In this document: piece after piece, positions 49,554 through 60,437 of the stretch | Layout of the letters: each line of letters opens with the position of its first letter | Position numbering within the stretch: position 1 is the first letter of the stretch | Assembly (NCBI GenBank): GCA_032622095.1 | Contig: CP136061.1 | Span: 24,928,991 to 24,992,990, forward strand | From: Siphonodentalium dalli | Taxonomy: Eukaryota > Mollusca > Scaphopoda > Gadilida > Siphonodentaliidae | Direction of reading: 5' to 3' | Length of the DNA: 64,000 bases | Notes under the pieces: model-generated | What the model saw: the letters and a program-made list of their open reading frames with translations, nothing else | Told to the model about the DNA's origin: nothing | Database searches by the model: none | Position numbers and translations under genes: made by a program

Positions 49554-50192
49554 CTAGCAGGTGGACCCGACTTCGTCCGGGCTGGTTCCCCTCTGCTTTT
49601 CGGCGAATTGCGCGATTTCAAGCCGATTTGACCTTGAATTGTCCATTTTGAAGGTCAAGGACAAAACACTGCCCGAAAAAAGTACCCGACAAAAGTACCC
49701 GTCGAAATCCATCCGGTTTTACCCGATTTGACCTCGAATTGATCATTTTGAATGTCAAGGTCAGGTTGGGGTCACGACTCGACCCGTCCAAAACACACAG
49801 TGAACAAAACTAATCCTACGTATCAAATTTCGTCGAAATCCCATCAAAATTCGCGGTTTGACCTTGAATTGACCCGATTTCAAGGTCAATGTCACGTCGC
49901 ACGGGCAAACGAATAGGCTTACGACACTCCCCACACGAAAGTATCACCAGACACTAATTTTGATCGAAATCCCGCGATACTCGGGCGTTCGACCTTGAAA
50001 TGACCCGATTTCAAGGTCAATGTCACGTCGCACAGGCAAATTAAATGGCCCATGCCACTCCACGGCCGAAAGTACTCCCACATACCAAGTTTCATCGAAA
50101 TCGGTTCGGTCGTTTTCAAGTTCATCGCGAACAGACAGACAGACACAGTCTGACACACAAACACACACAGATCTTCCAAAATATATAATAGA
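49554..50192 (-). mobile_element. Helitron-like element, minus-strand copy A
   Basis: Read on the minus strand, it runs from TC (50192) to CTAG (49554). The 3' hairpin GCCCGGAC-GAA-GTCGGG lies about 10 bases before CCTGCTAG, and the next base is T. The body contains four to five TGACCTTGA/TCAAGGTCA units, and the 5' part has TCTATTATATATTTTGGAAG followed by a GTGTGTG/CTGTCTG tract. Length is 639 bp. No protein-coding capacity; frames seen across it are shared by all copies. Confidence 0.72.
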
Positions 50193-50821
50193 CTAGCAGG
50201 TGGACCCGACTTCGTCCGGGCTGTTTCCCCTCTACTTTTCGGCGAAGTGCGCGATTTTACCTTGAATTTTCCATTTTGAAGGTCAAGGTGAGGTAGGGTC
50301 ACGATTTGACCCGTCCAAAACACTGCCCGGACAATAGTACCCGACAAAAGTCCCGTCGAAATCCATCCGGTTTTACCCGATTTGACCTCGAATTGATCAT
50401 TTTGAAGGTCAAGGTCAGGTCGGGGTCACGACTCGACCCGTCCAAAACACCCAGTGGACAAAAGTAACCCACGTATCAAATTTCGTCGAAATCCCATCAA
50501 AATTCGCGAAATTGACCCGATTTCAAGATCAAGGTCACGTCGCACGGGCAAACGAATAGGCCGACGACACTCCCCATACGAAAGTATCCCCATACACTAA
50601 TGTTCATCAACATCCCGTGATACTCGGGCGTTCGACCTCAAAATGACCAGATTTCAAGGTCAAGGTCACGTCGCACGAGCAAATTAACAGGCCCATACCA
50701 GTCCACGGCCGAAAGTACCCCCACATACCAAGTTTCATCGAAATCGGCTCGGCCGTTTTCGAGTCCATCGCGAACAGACAGACAGACACACACACACAGA
50801 TTTCCCAAAATATATAATAGA
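50193..50821 (-). mobile_element. Helitron-like element, minus-strand copy B
   Basis: 629 bp, immediately adjacent to copy A, so that CTAG of this copy is followed directly by the TC start of copy A on the minus strand. Ends, hairpin and internal units match copy A with few differences. Confidence 0.72.
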
Positions 50822-51493
50822 CTAGAAGGTGACCCGACTTCGTCCGGGCTTTGGCCTTGAATTGTCCATTTTGAAGGTCAAGGTCAAGGGGGGTCACGAT
50901 TTGACCAGTCCAAAACACTGCCCGGACAAAAGTACCCGACAAACCTGCCCGTCGAAATCCATCCGGTTTTACCCGATTTGACCTTGAATTGATCATTTTG
51001 AAGGTCAAGGTCTGGTCGGGGTCACGATTGGACCCGTCCAAAACAATCAGTGGACAAAAGTAACCCCACGTATCAAATTTCGTCGAAATCCCATCAAAAT
51101 TTGACCTTGAAGTTACCCGATTTCAAGGTCAAGGTCACGTCGCACGGGCAAATGAATATGCTTATGAGACTCGCCATAAGAAAGTACCCCCACATACCAA
51201 GTTTCATCGAAATCCCGTGATATTCGGGCGTTTGACCTTGAAATGACCCGATTTCAAGGTCAAGGTCACGTCGCACGGGTAAATGAATATGCTTATGGGA
51301 CTCCCCATACGAATGTACCCCCGCATACCAAGTTTCATTGAAATCCTGTAATATTTGGGCGTTTGACCTTGAAATTACCCGATTTCAAGGTCAAGGTCAC
51401 TTCGCACGGACAAATTAATAGGACTATGCCCGTTCCCGGCCGAAAATACCACGACATACCAAGTTTCATCGAAATCGGCTCGGTCGTTTTCGA
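50822..51493 (-). mobile_element. Helitron-like element, minus-strand copy C, 5'-truncated
   Basis: CTAG at 50822-50825 is joined directly to the TC of copy B. It carries extra internal units (the CGTGATATTCGGGCGTTTGACC block is present two or three times). It breaks at a (TTG)n run near 51494 before reaching a TC terminus. Confidence 0.68.
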
Positions 51494-51517
51494 GTTGTTG
51501 TTGTTGTTGTTGTTGTA
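51494..51517. repeat. (TTG)n microsatellite
   Basis: Seven to eight TTG units mark the break in Helitron-like copy C. Confidence 0.9.
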
Positions 51518-51549
51518 ACTGGGGGCTTGGAAGAATGAGGATCATTATC

Positions 51550-51980
51550 ATAAATGTGTATTTTTTCAACTAAATGTTTTTTTTTCAACTAACACGCATT
51601 CGGGGAGCGGTAGTTAAATCTAATATCTGGCAAACCGTTCACAATTTCTGTCAAATTATTTCTAAATGTGATGTCCAGGTAACTACTGAGCCATGTGAAT
51701 TATATAGTTGGTCAAATGTTGTTTATAAAAATATTTTATTACTATAAAATCGATGTTAATGCATGCAGAATTGCCTGTTTAAACCTAAAGACATCTGTAA
51801 TAAATTAAACGATATCTCTGGGCAAAACTTTCAGTACAAGAATCAAATTGGGTCCCATTAAGTTCAATTAGAAAAATGTTTGTAAAGTCTTTATCAAAAA
51901 TATGTATTTTTTTCGACAAAAAACGTGTATGGGGAGGGGTAGGTAAAATCCAGAATCTCGCAAACCATTTTGGAAACAAA
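51550..51980. repeat. diverged direct repeat
   Basis: GTGTATTTTTTCAACTAAA...GGGGAGCGGTAG..AAATC...TCTGGCAAACCGTT at 51555-51640 is repeated as ATGTATTTTTTTCGACAAA...GGGGAGGGGTAGGTAAAATCC...CTCGCAAACCATT at 51900-51970. It lies just upstream of the DIRS-like coding sequence. It could be internal repeat structure of that element. Confidence 0.5.
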
Positions 51981-51984
51981 TCGG

Positions 51985-52230
51985 GGCACTTGATTTTGTT
52001 GCTGATGTTTTCAGCAATGGCTTCCACATTCCGTTCAATCAAAAGCCACCGCATGTGTATTTTCGCAACAGTCGTTCAGCTGTTGATGAGAAAGAATTTG
52101 TTGAGTGGGAGATTACTGATCTCTTGCGAAAACGACTAGTTGTTGAATGTCACGAGCAACCGTTTGTAGTTAATACGCTTTCGATCGCCACTCCGGTAGG
52201 AGACAAGAAAAGTCTTATTTCGGACATGAC
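51985..52230 (+). pseudogene. DIRS-like reverse transcriptase, N-terminal piece
   Basis: The plus-strand frame gives FHIPFNQKPPHVYFRNSRSA, VDEKEFVEWEITDLLRKRLV and VECHEQPFVVNTLSIATPVG, followed by DKKSLISDM. This matches the opening of the reverse transcriptase of DIRS/Ngaro-type tyrosine-recombinase retroelements (N-x-R/K-SA...F-V...I..LL......E....P.V.N.L). The frame is cut at 52230-52233 by an inverted-repeat insertion and resumes at 54367. No integrase or tyrosine recombinase was recognised nearby. Confidence 0.75.
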
Positions 52231-52232
52231 CT

Positions 52233-54366
52233 CACAATGGGTAAACTGTACAAACATAATCGGAAGTCGCTTTCGCCAAGACGAAACATTCTATTTTTAG
52301 AACATAAATACTACAGAATGATCAACACCATAAAAACAAGTTTTCAGACCGGATAGACGGTTTCCATACAGCTGTAAACGTAAGTATAAATTGCACAGAC
52401 ACATTTGCCGATCGCAAGCGGGCTCCGTTTGAGTGAAGAACTCTTTGTTGTCGATAAAAACGGCCTTTGATCACGTCAATAAATAGTTTTCTCGCAAAAA
52501 TTCCCTATTCAAATGTCATTTTAACACATATACAGCATCTGTCGGAAATCTCACTATATTACGATGGAAAGACCGTTATGTGTGCAGCATATATTGACAT
52601 CAACTTGGCTAGGGAGTATTCACAATCTGAAAGTAGAGACTGTTTATTTGGACGCTCCACTCGTTAGTCTCTGTACGCCTAGTTGTGTCCGACGACACTC
52701 ACCAGTTGCGACGTTGTACGGGAATCGTACAGTAATGATATGGTCCTTTCGAAAGCTAACTATGTTTTCGTAATGTCACGCCATTGAACTTATAGAGTCT
52801 GTCTGCACCAAACATTTTAGCGACTTTTGTTCTACTCCGCAAGTAACAAAACTATATTGGGATATTGTGTTTACGTGGAAATTTAATTATAAAACAACAG
52901 GTCGTATTGTGCATCATAGCCTTATATTTGAGGTGATGTGACGAAGGGGTCGTGACTTTGAGTGATGCCTCGTTGGGTAACACTACATGGATATCGACTG
53001 GCCAGTCCAGAAAACTCCAACAAGTGCTAGCTTCGAGTTCCACCGCATGGGTTGGAATTTTCCGGCAGAGACTTAGATACACGATTGGAGAGAATTATTC
53101 CCCAACCCACCCTGCCCATTGGTAGTTCGATTTAGATTCATATTGAAAACCCAAAACAACGGTGGGTAGATAGCGCTCGCACATCACAATGTTCCTAGAT
53201 AGAGGACTATTTATATATGCCAACATTTTAGACACAGTGACTCCAATAAAATCACATATGACGGCATAAGTAAACTTGACTAAGATATGTGTGTATAAGT
53301 CACACTGTGTCACAATTGGTACGACAATATTGCAATTGTCAATGTTCGTTAACCGAAGAAACAACGATAGACCGTATTGTATGGTACACTGTGCCTAAAT
53401 TTGTCTTCTGATCATAATATCGATCTGAAAAAGAGTGTTATGTACGGACGTTCTCCGTTAAGAGAGATGTCGATTTTGGTTGTATATGCATATTTCAGCT
53501 TCCTATCGCTTAAATCACTTCATGTTATGCTTACTTAATTTTATTTTAAATGCGTTAGTACTTATATTGAAAAGTTTCATCTCTTGAGTCACCGGAAAAG
53601 TAATATGCATGATATGTATACATGTAGAGCAGCAGTCTTCAATTGCGTAGCTTTCTTTGCGATGAACTGCATCATGTAATTTAATAGTAATGTCATACAT
53701 ATTAACATATATCTCAAACATACTTAAAGATTTCAGCATGGTATCTGTTTAATAAGACAAAATTTTGTCGAGTAATCGGAAAACGGATGTGGAACGGAAC
53801 AGTGCCTTCGCCGTGAGATTGAAGGATAATAATGACCATCGGGAAGCGGAACACTTATAATAACTCATGATTTCGTCTTTGCACACAAATTCCATCATCA
53901 CCACTTGACGTACATATTTTTGACAACTAGTGATCAGCAACCTAGTGGGTGTCCAAACAAATAGTCTCTAATTTCAGATTGTGAATACACCCGAGCCAAG
54001 GTGATTGCCCACATAACGACCTTTCCGTTGCGATATAGTGAGATTTCCGACAGATGCTGTATATGTGTTAAAATTACATTGGAATATGGAATTTTTGCGA
54101 GAAAATAATTGTTTGAAGTGACCAAAGGCCATTTTTATCTACAACAAAGAGTCCTTCACTCAAACGGAGCTCTCTTGCGATCGGCAAATGTGTCTGTACA
54201 ATTTATACTTACGTTTACAGCTGTAGGGAAACCGTCTATCCGGTCTGAAAACTGTTTTATATGGTGTTGTTTTGATCCTTCTGTAGTATGTTTGTTCTAA
54301 AGATAGATGTTTTCGTCTTGGCGAAAGTGATTTCCTATTATATGTTTGTACGGTTTATCCACTGTG
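52233..54366. mobile_element. 2.1 kb element with ~430 bp inverted arms, inside the DIRS gene
   Basis: The left arm, 52233-52665, starts CACAATGGGTAAACTGTACA. It is the reverse complement of 53937-54366, whose reverse complement starts CACAGTGGATAAACCGTACA, at roughly 85-90% identity throughout. Shared words include CTTTCGCCAAGACGAAA, TCAGACCGGATAGACGG and TACAGCTGTAAACGTAAGT. The middle (~1.27 kb) has short frames on both strands (52852-53082, 53095-53364, 53515-53739) with no recognisable transposase. Flanks are two parts of one reverse transcriptase, which fixes the boundaries to within a few bases. TGAC occurs at both junctions but a clean target duplication is not evident. Superfamily unknown. 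Confidence 0.75.
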
Positions 54367-55099
54367 ACGCTTTGTGAATCAATTTGTGGACAGTTATTCA
54401 GTCAGATATGACGATTGGAAGACTGCGTTGGAATATTTTGCAAAAGACGATTTTCTTGTTGTTTATGATGTACATTCTCCCTATCATCATATACATCTGA
54501 GGGAAAGTCATGTTGGATATTGTGGTTTTTCGTGGGATGATCTCGGAGGTGTGAAACATTATTTTACGTATACAGTTTTACCGTCTGGATGTTCTTCGGC
54601 TTCATATGTATACACTAAAGTAAAAAGAACTTTAATTTCTAAGTGGTTTCAGGATCATAATGTTTTTGACGACGGTTTGATTGTTATGAATAAATAAGCA
54701 GTGGATTTGTTCCAAAAACAAAAAACAAAAAAACGAAAAATCTCAATGGGCGCCATCTCAAGTATTGGGTATCTTGCTTTTCATTTTAATTTTGTGAGAA
54801 TGGAGTTGTCTATTCCTCATCGGAAAATTGAAAAACTAAAAGAATGTATATCAGATGTATTATCATTTAACGGTGCTTGTCGTGTGCGGAAATTAGCACA
54901 AGTTGTTCAATTTGTGTCGATGAAACGTGTAATTTGCAAATTTGTGCAATGGATGACCAGATTGTATTTATATAGATATAGCCAAGGCACCGTGATGGAA
55001 TTCAGTTATATGTTTATCGATAGATTCGGTTCATCAGTTGAACTTTTCGACACAGAATATCATAAATACAGTATACGGAAAATTGGCCATACATTGTAA
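54367..55099 (+). pseudogene. DIRS-like reverse transcriptase, C-terminal piece
   Basis: After the insertion the reading continues VNQFVDSYSVRYDDWKTALE, DDFLVVYDVHSPYHHIHLRE, FTYTVLPSGCSSASYVYTK, and VFDDGLIVMNK then a stop. A second frame from 54701 carries FHFNFVRMELSIPHRKIEKL and GACRVRKLAQVVQF. The D-(V/L)-xS-x-YHHI, (V/L)PxG-x-SSA-YV(F/Y)TK and xDDGL motifs are the palm motifs of DIRS-type reverse transcriptase. The later part is the connection toward RNase H. A TAA after MNK, a frame change near 54740 and a deletion show that the gene is dead. The missing 3' part may have continued beyond 55.1 kb. Confidence 0.8.
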
Positions 55100-55526
55100 T
55101 TTGTATACCTGATTGCGATAAAATGTTAAGTAACATACATGTACAAGCGATAAGTGTAATGTAGCCATGTGTGCTAAAGTGTGTGACCGATGTGTATAGA
55201 CACGGTGTGTGCAGGAGGGATCAGGTCTTATCTGTGGAATATTTTCAAAGACACGTCGCATCGCCAGAGTATTATAAGGCACTATCTTCAAGAATAGTTT
55301 GTTAAATGCCGACCATGTGTCTAATCAGCTGATGTGATCGGTCATTCGTATGATCGTGGTCGCAACATGAGAAAGCTCCGTCCCTGGGTGTTTAGCACTA
55401 TTGCTTAAGTCTATAGAGAACAGGCCTCGCCAGCAATTTTCCTGTCTCGCAAGGCATAGCGCTTAACAATAGTGCTAAGGTGTGCGGCGGACTTATTCGG
55501 AATTAAGGGAATCCTCGCTTACAGGT
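55100..55526. other. unassigned sequence downstream of the DIRS fragment
   Basis: No feature recognised. A weak inverted pair surrounds about 55395-55480 (TTTAGCACTATTGCTTAAG and CGCTTAACAATAGTGCTAAG), which would form an imperfect stem of about 16 bp. Confidence 0.4.
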
Positions 55527-56431
55527 GTACACATCATGGTTGGGGCGATTACATACCAATGTAATCGATTACGATTACAATTACTTTTGATTTACATGAT
55601 TACGATTACGATTACTGATTACATGTTTTCCAATGTAATCGATTGCGATTACAATTACTTTAGTAAATGTAATCGATTACTTTTTGATTACATCTGATTA
55701 TTTATGAAAATATCACCAGAAACAATTATAAAATATTTGCATGTTCTGTTAGATTCAATACCCAACACAATGAAGATAACATTAAGATTTATTTGATGAT
55801 CATCCGTTGTTAATCCTGATGAGGATTAAATTAGGCTTAACTCCATGGGTGCAGTAAATGACAACCAGCTAATTAGGTCTACCGATGTACTTCACACCTT
55901 TGTTCAGTCAATTAGTCCTATTGTACCAGTGTGACTTTACAGCCATTGTCTGCAGCAATCCCAATTCAATTTAATCTTGATTGAAGTTGGCTACCCTATT
56001 TATTCATATTAGAACATTTCATTTGTCTGTATCACAAGTTTATTTCTATTCATGCTGTAGTCAACAAGTGTGTGTTGTTATCTGTGTCCACTGCCAGAAT
56101 GTACATACACACTGTACCACTAACATAAGACATGACAAAATTGTATTAACTTTCTAATATGGTGTATGTATCTTTGCACACTCCATAGTACCACATTATG
56201 AGACTATGAGTATCCAATAGACATCCATATGGATATTTTAGTAAAAGTAATCAAAAAGTAATCAAAATGTAATCATGATTACAGGTACATTTGAATGTAA
56301 TCGATTACGATTACGATTACTTGTAATCAAGAAATGTCATGATTACTGATTACAGATGATTACTCCAAATTTTGTAATCGATTAGTTTGATTACAATTAC
56401 TGATTACGATTACCCCAACCCTGGTACACAT
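55527..56431 (+). mobile_element. complete non-autonomous hAT element with 8 bp target duplication
   Basis: The element spans 55535-56423 (889 bp) between direct repeats GTACACAT at 55527-55534 and 56424-56431. The ends are CATGGTTGGGG (left, one change from CAGGG) and CCCCAACCCTG (right), inverted repeats of each other. Each is followed by many GATTAC/GTAATC subterminal repeats that occupy the outer ~170 bp on each side. The 8 bp duplication, the CAGGG terminus and subterminal repeats identify the hAT superfamily. The interior has no transposase frame, so it depends on an autonomous partner. A truncated inverted copy lies at 644-985. Confidence 0.9.
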
Positions 56432-56672
56432 TGTGATCTTGGACCCATAAAATATAATTGGTTTATAGCTACTAGTCTGTCGTACGTCAACATAAAACTT
56501 AAGATGTCGTGAAATGGACTACGACCAATATAAACAAACTAAATGTCGATAAACGGTCCCAATGGTTAAAATAAATATTGTCTCCTGGCATATACATGTA
56601 CTAGAATTATGTTCGATACCCCAGCTCGCAGAAAATACATAATGCCCGAAATACATTGATAGGGTAACTCAC

Positions 56673-56837
56673 CGTCGCACACAATAATGTCGCCCTTGGT
56701 CGGATCTAATGGTTCTTCGATGATGGCTACGTCACAGCTTCCAGACAAGCAATATTTATATTTATATGGGATGGAAAGCCCAAGAAATTGAACGTCTTTG
56801 TTACATACAGCGGGGCTCCAATCCGTATAAACTGCAT
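56673..56837 (-). CDS. isolated symmetric exon, unidentified
   Basis: On the minus strand, the acceptor TCATTTATTTTTAG|AT and the perfect donor GACG|GTGAGT bound 165 bp that are open and in phase 1 at both ends. The exon encodes AVYTDWSPAVCNKDVQFLGL, SIPYKYKYCLSGSCDVAIIE and EPLDPTKGDIIVCD, with four cysteines (C, C-x4-C, C), suggesting a disulfide-bonded extracellular module. Its end phase fits exon 2 at 43301 (G+AG gives Glu), so it could be an upstream exon of the same gene. It could equally belong to another gene extending beyond the window. No family recognised. Confidence 0.6.
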
Positions 56838-57740
56838 CTAAAAATAAATGAGAAAAATTGGTGTGAAATTCAGACTGACATAATGTTCGGGTCATAACTA
56901 GTATATGTTGTTGTGGTGTGTGGACGGTAACGTGATGGGTCAATGACTTTGAGCTTATGATCAACCGAATCTAAGCCGTAAATGACATGTCATACGATGG
57001 TATGAAAAGACTAAAGAGCGTGCGATTTTTATGTGAGAGTGTTTCAGCGTGAACCACTCAACGCCGAAGGATTGAGTGCCGGTTTTTAGAGAGGCGTTAT
57101 CCAGTGTAATCAACAGTGGGTCACCTTGACGTTGTGTGTTTTGCTTATTACACACTCTTACATATTGTACCCACAAACAACCACAATCAGTTGTATGCTC
57201 TGCTGACAGTCAGAGCGAACGGATGATACTCTTTGTTGAATCTGTAATCTTTCTAGAGTAGTGGATTAAATGGTACAAACTATGTGGGCTGATTACGGGG
57301 AATGCATAACACCGTTCGCTTATTATATCATATGGCATCTTTGATTTAGCAAAAATAATGTCACATATTAAAACTACAAAACACAAAAAAAACAAACAAA
57401 CAAACAAAAACAAAACAAACGGCGCCCTCAGTCTATTGAGTCCGATAGTTATATTTATGTGCACTCTTTTAATATTAAAGACATTTTATGGACTTTTTCG
57501 GGTGCATAAAACTGACAATTTAGTATTCAGGCGCAATGCCAACTGGAGGAATGCAGCATTCTACTAACATCACCGCAATTTTCAAGCAAATAGACCGTAA
57601 CACTCCATAGAAAACATCGCCTGAACTACGCTCAAATGTAAATATTTACATCTCGATTCGGGACGCAACTACCGGCAATGAACTAACGAAAACGATTTCA
57701 CCACCGAGAGTCGCTATATTTAATTAATATATACATGTAC
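56838..57740. other. possible intron or intergenic sequence
   Basis: A minus-strand frame at 57176-56961 contains GDPLLITLDNASLKTGTQSF and GVEWFTLKHSHIKIARSL. It looks more protein-like than its surroundings, but no good splice sites flank it. (AAAC)n-like sequence lies at about 57385-57420. Nothing else is supported. Confidence 0.3.
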
Positions 57741-57744
57741 ATGA

Positions 57745-57870
57745 TATGTCATGTCGATTTGGATATACTATTTGTTAAATGTAACTGCTTTTAGTAAGAT
57801 TATTCTCCGTTTGTATTTGACCACCCTACCGGAGTGTTTCACATCACTTTAATATCATCCGTAGATTTTG
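57745..57870 (+). repeat. relic related to a Helitron-like 3' region
   Basis: GTCGATTTGGATATACTATTTG...TTAGTAAGATTATTCTCCG...GTGTTTCACATCA aligns with 61780-61880 (CCATTTGGATATACAATTTA...GAGTAAGCGTATTTTCT...GGTTTCATATCA). In the latter this precedes a CTAG terminus. It is probably the tail of a preceding, decayed copy. Confidence 0.45.
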
Positions 57871-58844
57871 AAATTAACCCTGGACATCCGCCATTGACCA
57901 GTCAAGAACAGTATCGCCATTTTCCATTACAGCGTGCGCAGTATCTATATCTATATTGGCGAATGTCTGACTGTCTGTCTGTCTGTCTGTCTGTGTTCTA
58001 TAGAAATGCACGGGAGACCATCTAGATAGCGCCAATGGGGCTATCAAGGGTAACGTGTTACGAGGAAGATAATGATGGTGGTTAGAATTTTCTAAAGTGA
58101 CGCTGTTTTCAGGGGAAGAAAATGAGGAGGGTCAGCATTTTTTTTTGTCGCCCATTTCCACTAAAATAATACATAATAATCTCCAGGGTTTGAGGAATGT
58201 ATGTCTAGATTGGCAAGGGTACACTCAAGGGGGAGGGGCACCAAGTTGATGAAACGAAATATTTTTGCGCCGATTTCCACCAAATTGAAACACATTCTTC
58301 TCTGTGATACAAGAATTCTAATATTGTGATTTAAAGATGCCAAATTGGTGCTGTTTTGGATGAGACATGTGAGGGGTACTAAATTTGATAAACATTTAAT
58401 TATTCGCCGATTATCACCAAACTTATATATAATCATTTCAATGATATCAGTAGTCCAATGGTGTGTCATAAAATTGTCAAAAGTGGCGTCATTTGATTCA
58501 GTTTGATACCGTACCGGTAGACCTATAGCTATTCAGTGTAAATTTAGTTCACAATTAAGGAACCCTATATATAATTTATAAGTATATTTTGCCGCCCCCA
58601 CACGTGAATTGAAGGGGGGCACAGAAATTGATAAAACTATTTTTAGCACCGATTTCCACCAATCGGATACACATTCTTCCCCATGATAATAGAAATTTAA
58701 TAGTGTGATTTCAAGACGCAACGTTGGTGCATGTCGTTTGGTTGAAATATTGGGGGGCACTAAATTTGATAAGAATTTAGTGTGTCACCGATTACCACCA
58801 AGCTTATACATAATCGTCTCCATGACATGAGCAGTCTAACTAAA

Positions 58845-59596
58845 GATGTCAAAAGTGGCGCCGCTTGAGTCAGGGATAGAAGGGGAATTTCAACACAATT
58901 GACAAAAACGTGTTTAACGCCAATTCCCACAAAATTCATGCACGTTATTTTCCTATGATACGAGAAATCTAATAGCGTGGATTAAAGACGCCATATTTGA
59001 TTCATATATTTGCGAATGTGTGTGTGTCTGTTCTATATAACTTCACGGGGATCATCTATATGGCACCATAGGGGTTTAACAGGGGTAACATTTTACGAGG
59101 AAGATAATAATGTTAACATTTTCTGAATTGAAGCTATTGGCGTCAGGGATAGAAAAGGGGAAGGGTAGAAAACATGATAAAATACTTTTGTCGCCTATTT
59201 TCACGAAACATATACGCAATAATTCCCATGATATGACGCCGTTTGAGTGAGAGTGTCTCGCGGGGAGAGGGGCACAACCAATTATACAAAAGGAAGTTAA
59301 TTTAGTGACGATTTCCACCATTTTGATGCATATTCTTATCTATGATACGAGGAATCTATCTGATCGTGAGACAGACTTAAAGTCGCCGAATTGGTGCCGT
59401 TTGGGTTAGAGATGGGGGCACCATATCTAAAAAAAACATACTTTAGTTTAGTTAATTGCCGATTACCACAAAACTTATACATAATCTTCGCCATGATAAC
59501 AGTAGTGATGGCCGTGGTTTAAATGTGTAAAAAGTGGCACAGATCGAGTTATGAATGGGGAAGAGAGGGGCACCAAATTTAATACAAATATGTTTA
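58845..59596 (+). repeat. 752 bp direct duplication, copy 1
   Basis: Starts GATGTCAAAAGTGGCGCCGC and matches 60438-61189 at visibly high identity over the same length. It includes TTTAACGCCAATTCCCAC, CACGGGGATCATCTATATGG and a CTGAATTGAAGCT.TTGGCGTC block. It is followed directly by the MITE at 59597. Confidence 0.88.
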
Positions 59597-60245
59597 GGTA
59601 GCAGTACACGATTTCATGGGTTGTAGGGGGTCTGAAATATAGAAAAATAAGTATCTGGGGGCATAACAGCCAGTGTAGCCTGTGTTAACTCTGTCATTAC
59701 TGGTTTGAAGGTTTATTTATTTTACAAAATTGGGAAAGTTCTCAAAAAAGTAAAAAATTTGGATACGCAGCAGGGTTTTCGTATTCAGTGAAGTCCAACT
59801 CTGTGTTATCGGTTATAGGAAAATAGCCCGATTTCTCGCTCCTGAATTCTGTCATCTGGGCTAGCAAGTCATTGTTTTTAAATTGATACGATAACTTTTT
59901 TCTATTTCAAATATTTCTCAGCTCTAACATAGCTCTATCATGTGGAAGAAGCTTATTTACTGACATTCTCTCTATCATGGTCTGTTTTTGGGTTGAAAAT
60001 GGCCAATTTGAGTCAAAAAATGGGTAAAATTGAGCGTTTTGTGTGTGCAAACAAAGGGGCATAACTCAATGACAAATTGTACGAAGAAGCTAAAGTACCG
60101 ACAAATGATTACACCTAAAATTTATGTCGAAAATAAAACATGCTCGATGGGACCTATGCCAAAGATAATTGCTCAGCATTGATTTGAAGTGCAGTATCCC
60201 CTCCCAGGTTGGCAAAATTGCTGGAAATCGTGTATTGCTACTAAC
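59597..60245. mobile_element. 649 bp MITE with TTA target duplication
   Basis: Left end GGTAGCAGTACACGATTTC pairs with the reverse complement of the right end, GTTAGTAGCAATACACGATTTC. TTA flanks it at 59594-59596 and 60246-60248. The paralogous copy at about 61187-61189 has a single TTA and no insert, which confirms both insertion and duplication. A TTA target and a G-initial terminus fit PIF/Harbinger-type MITEs, although the terminal repeats are short and imperfect. Inside is a GGGGCATAACTC word like those at 3.1-3.6 kb. Confidence 0.8.
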
Positions 60246-60437
60246 TTAGCGCCGATTTCGACCAACTTAATAAATATTCTTCCAAGTGATACGTGGAATC
60301 TAATCGCGTGTTTTACATATGCCACATTGGTACTGTTTGGGTAAAAGATGGGGACACTACATTAGACACGCATTTGTTTAGTCGCCGATTTCCACCAATT
60401 TTATACAGTCATCTTCAAACGAGTTGTGTGGCTTAAA

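Noticed and set aside
52852-53364. Minus-strand frames within the inverted-repeat element, considered as a transposase
   Set aside because: No DDE/D motif, zinc finger or helix-turn-helix pattern could be identified. The frames are short and probably incidental.
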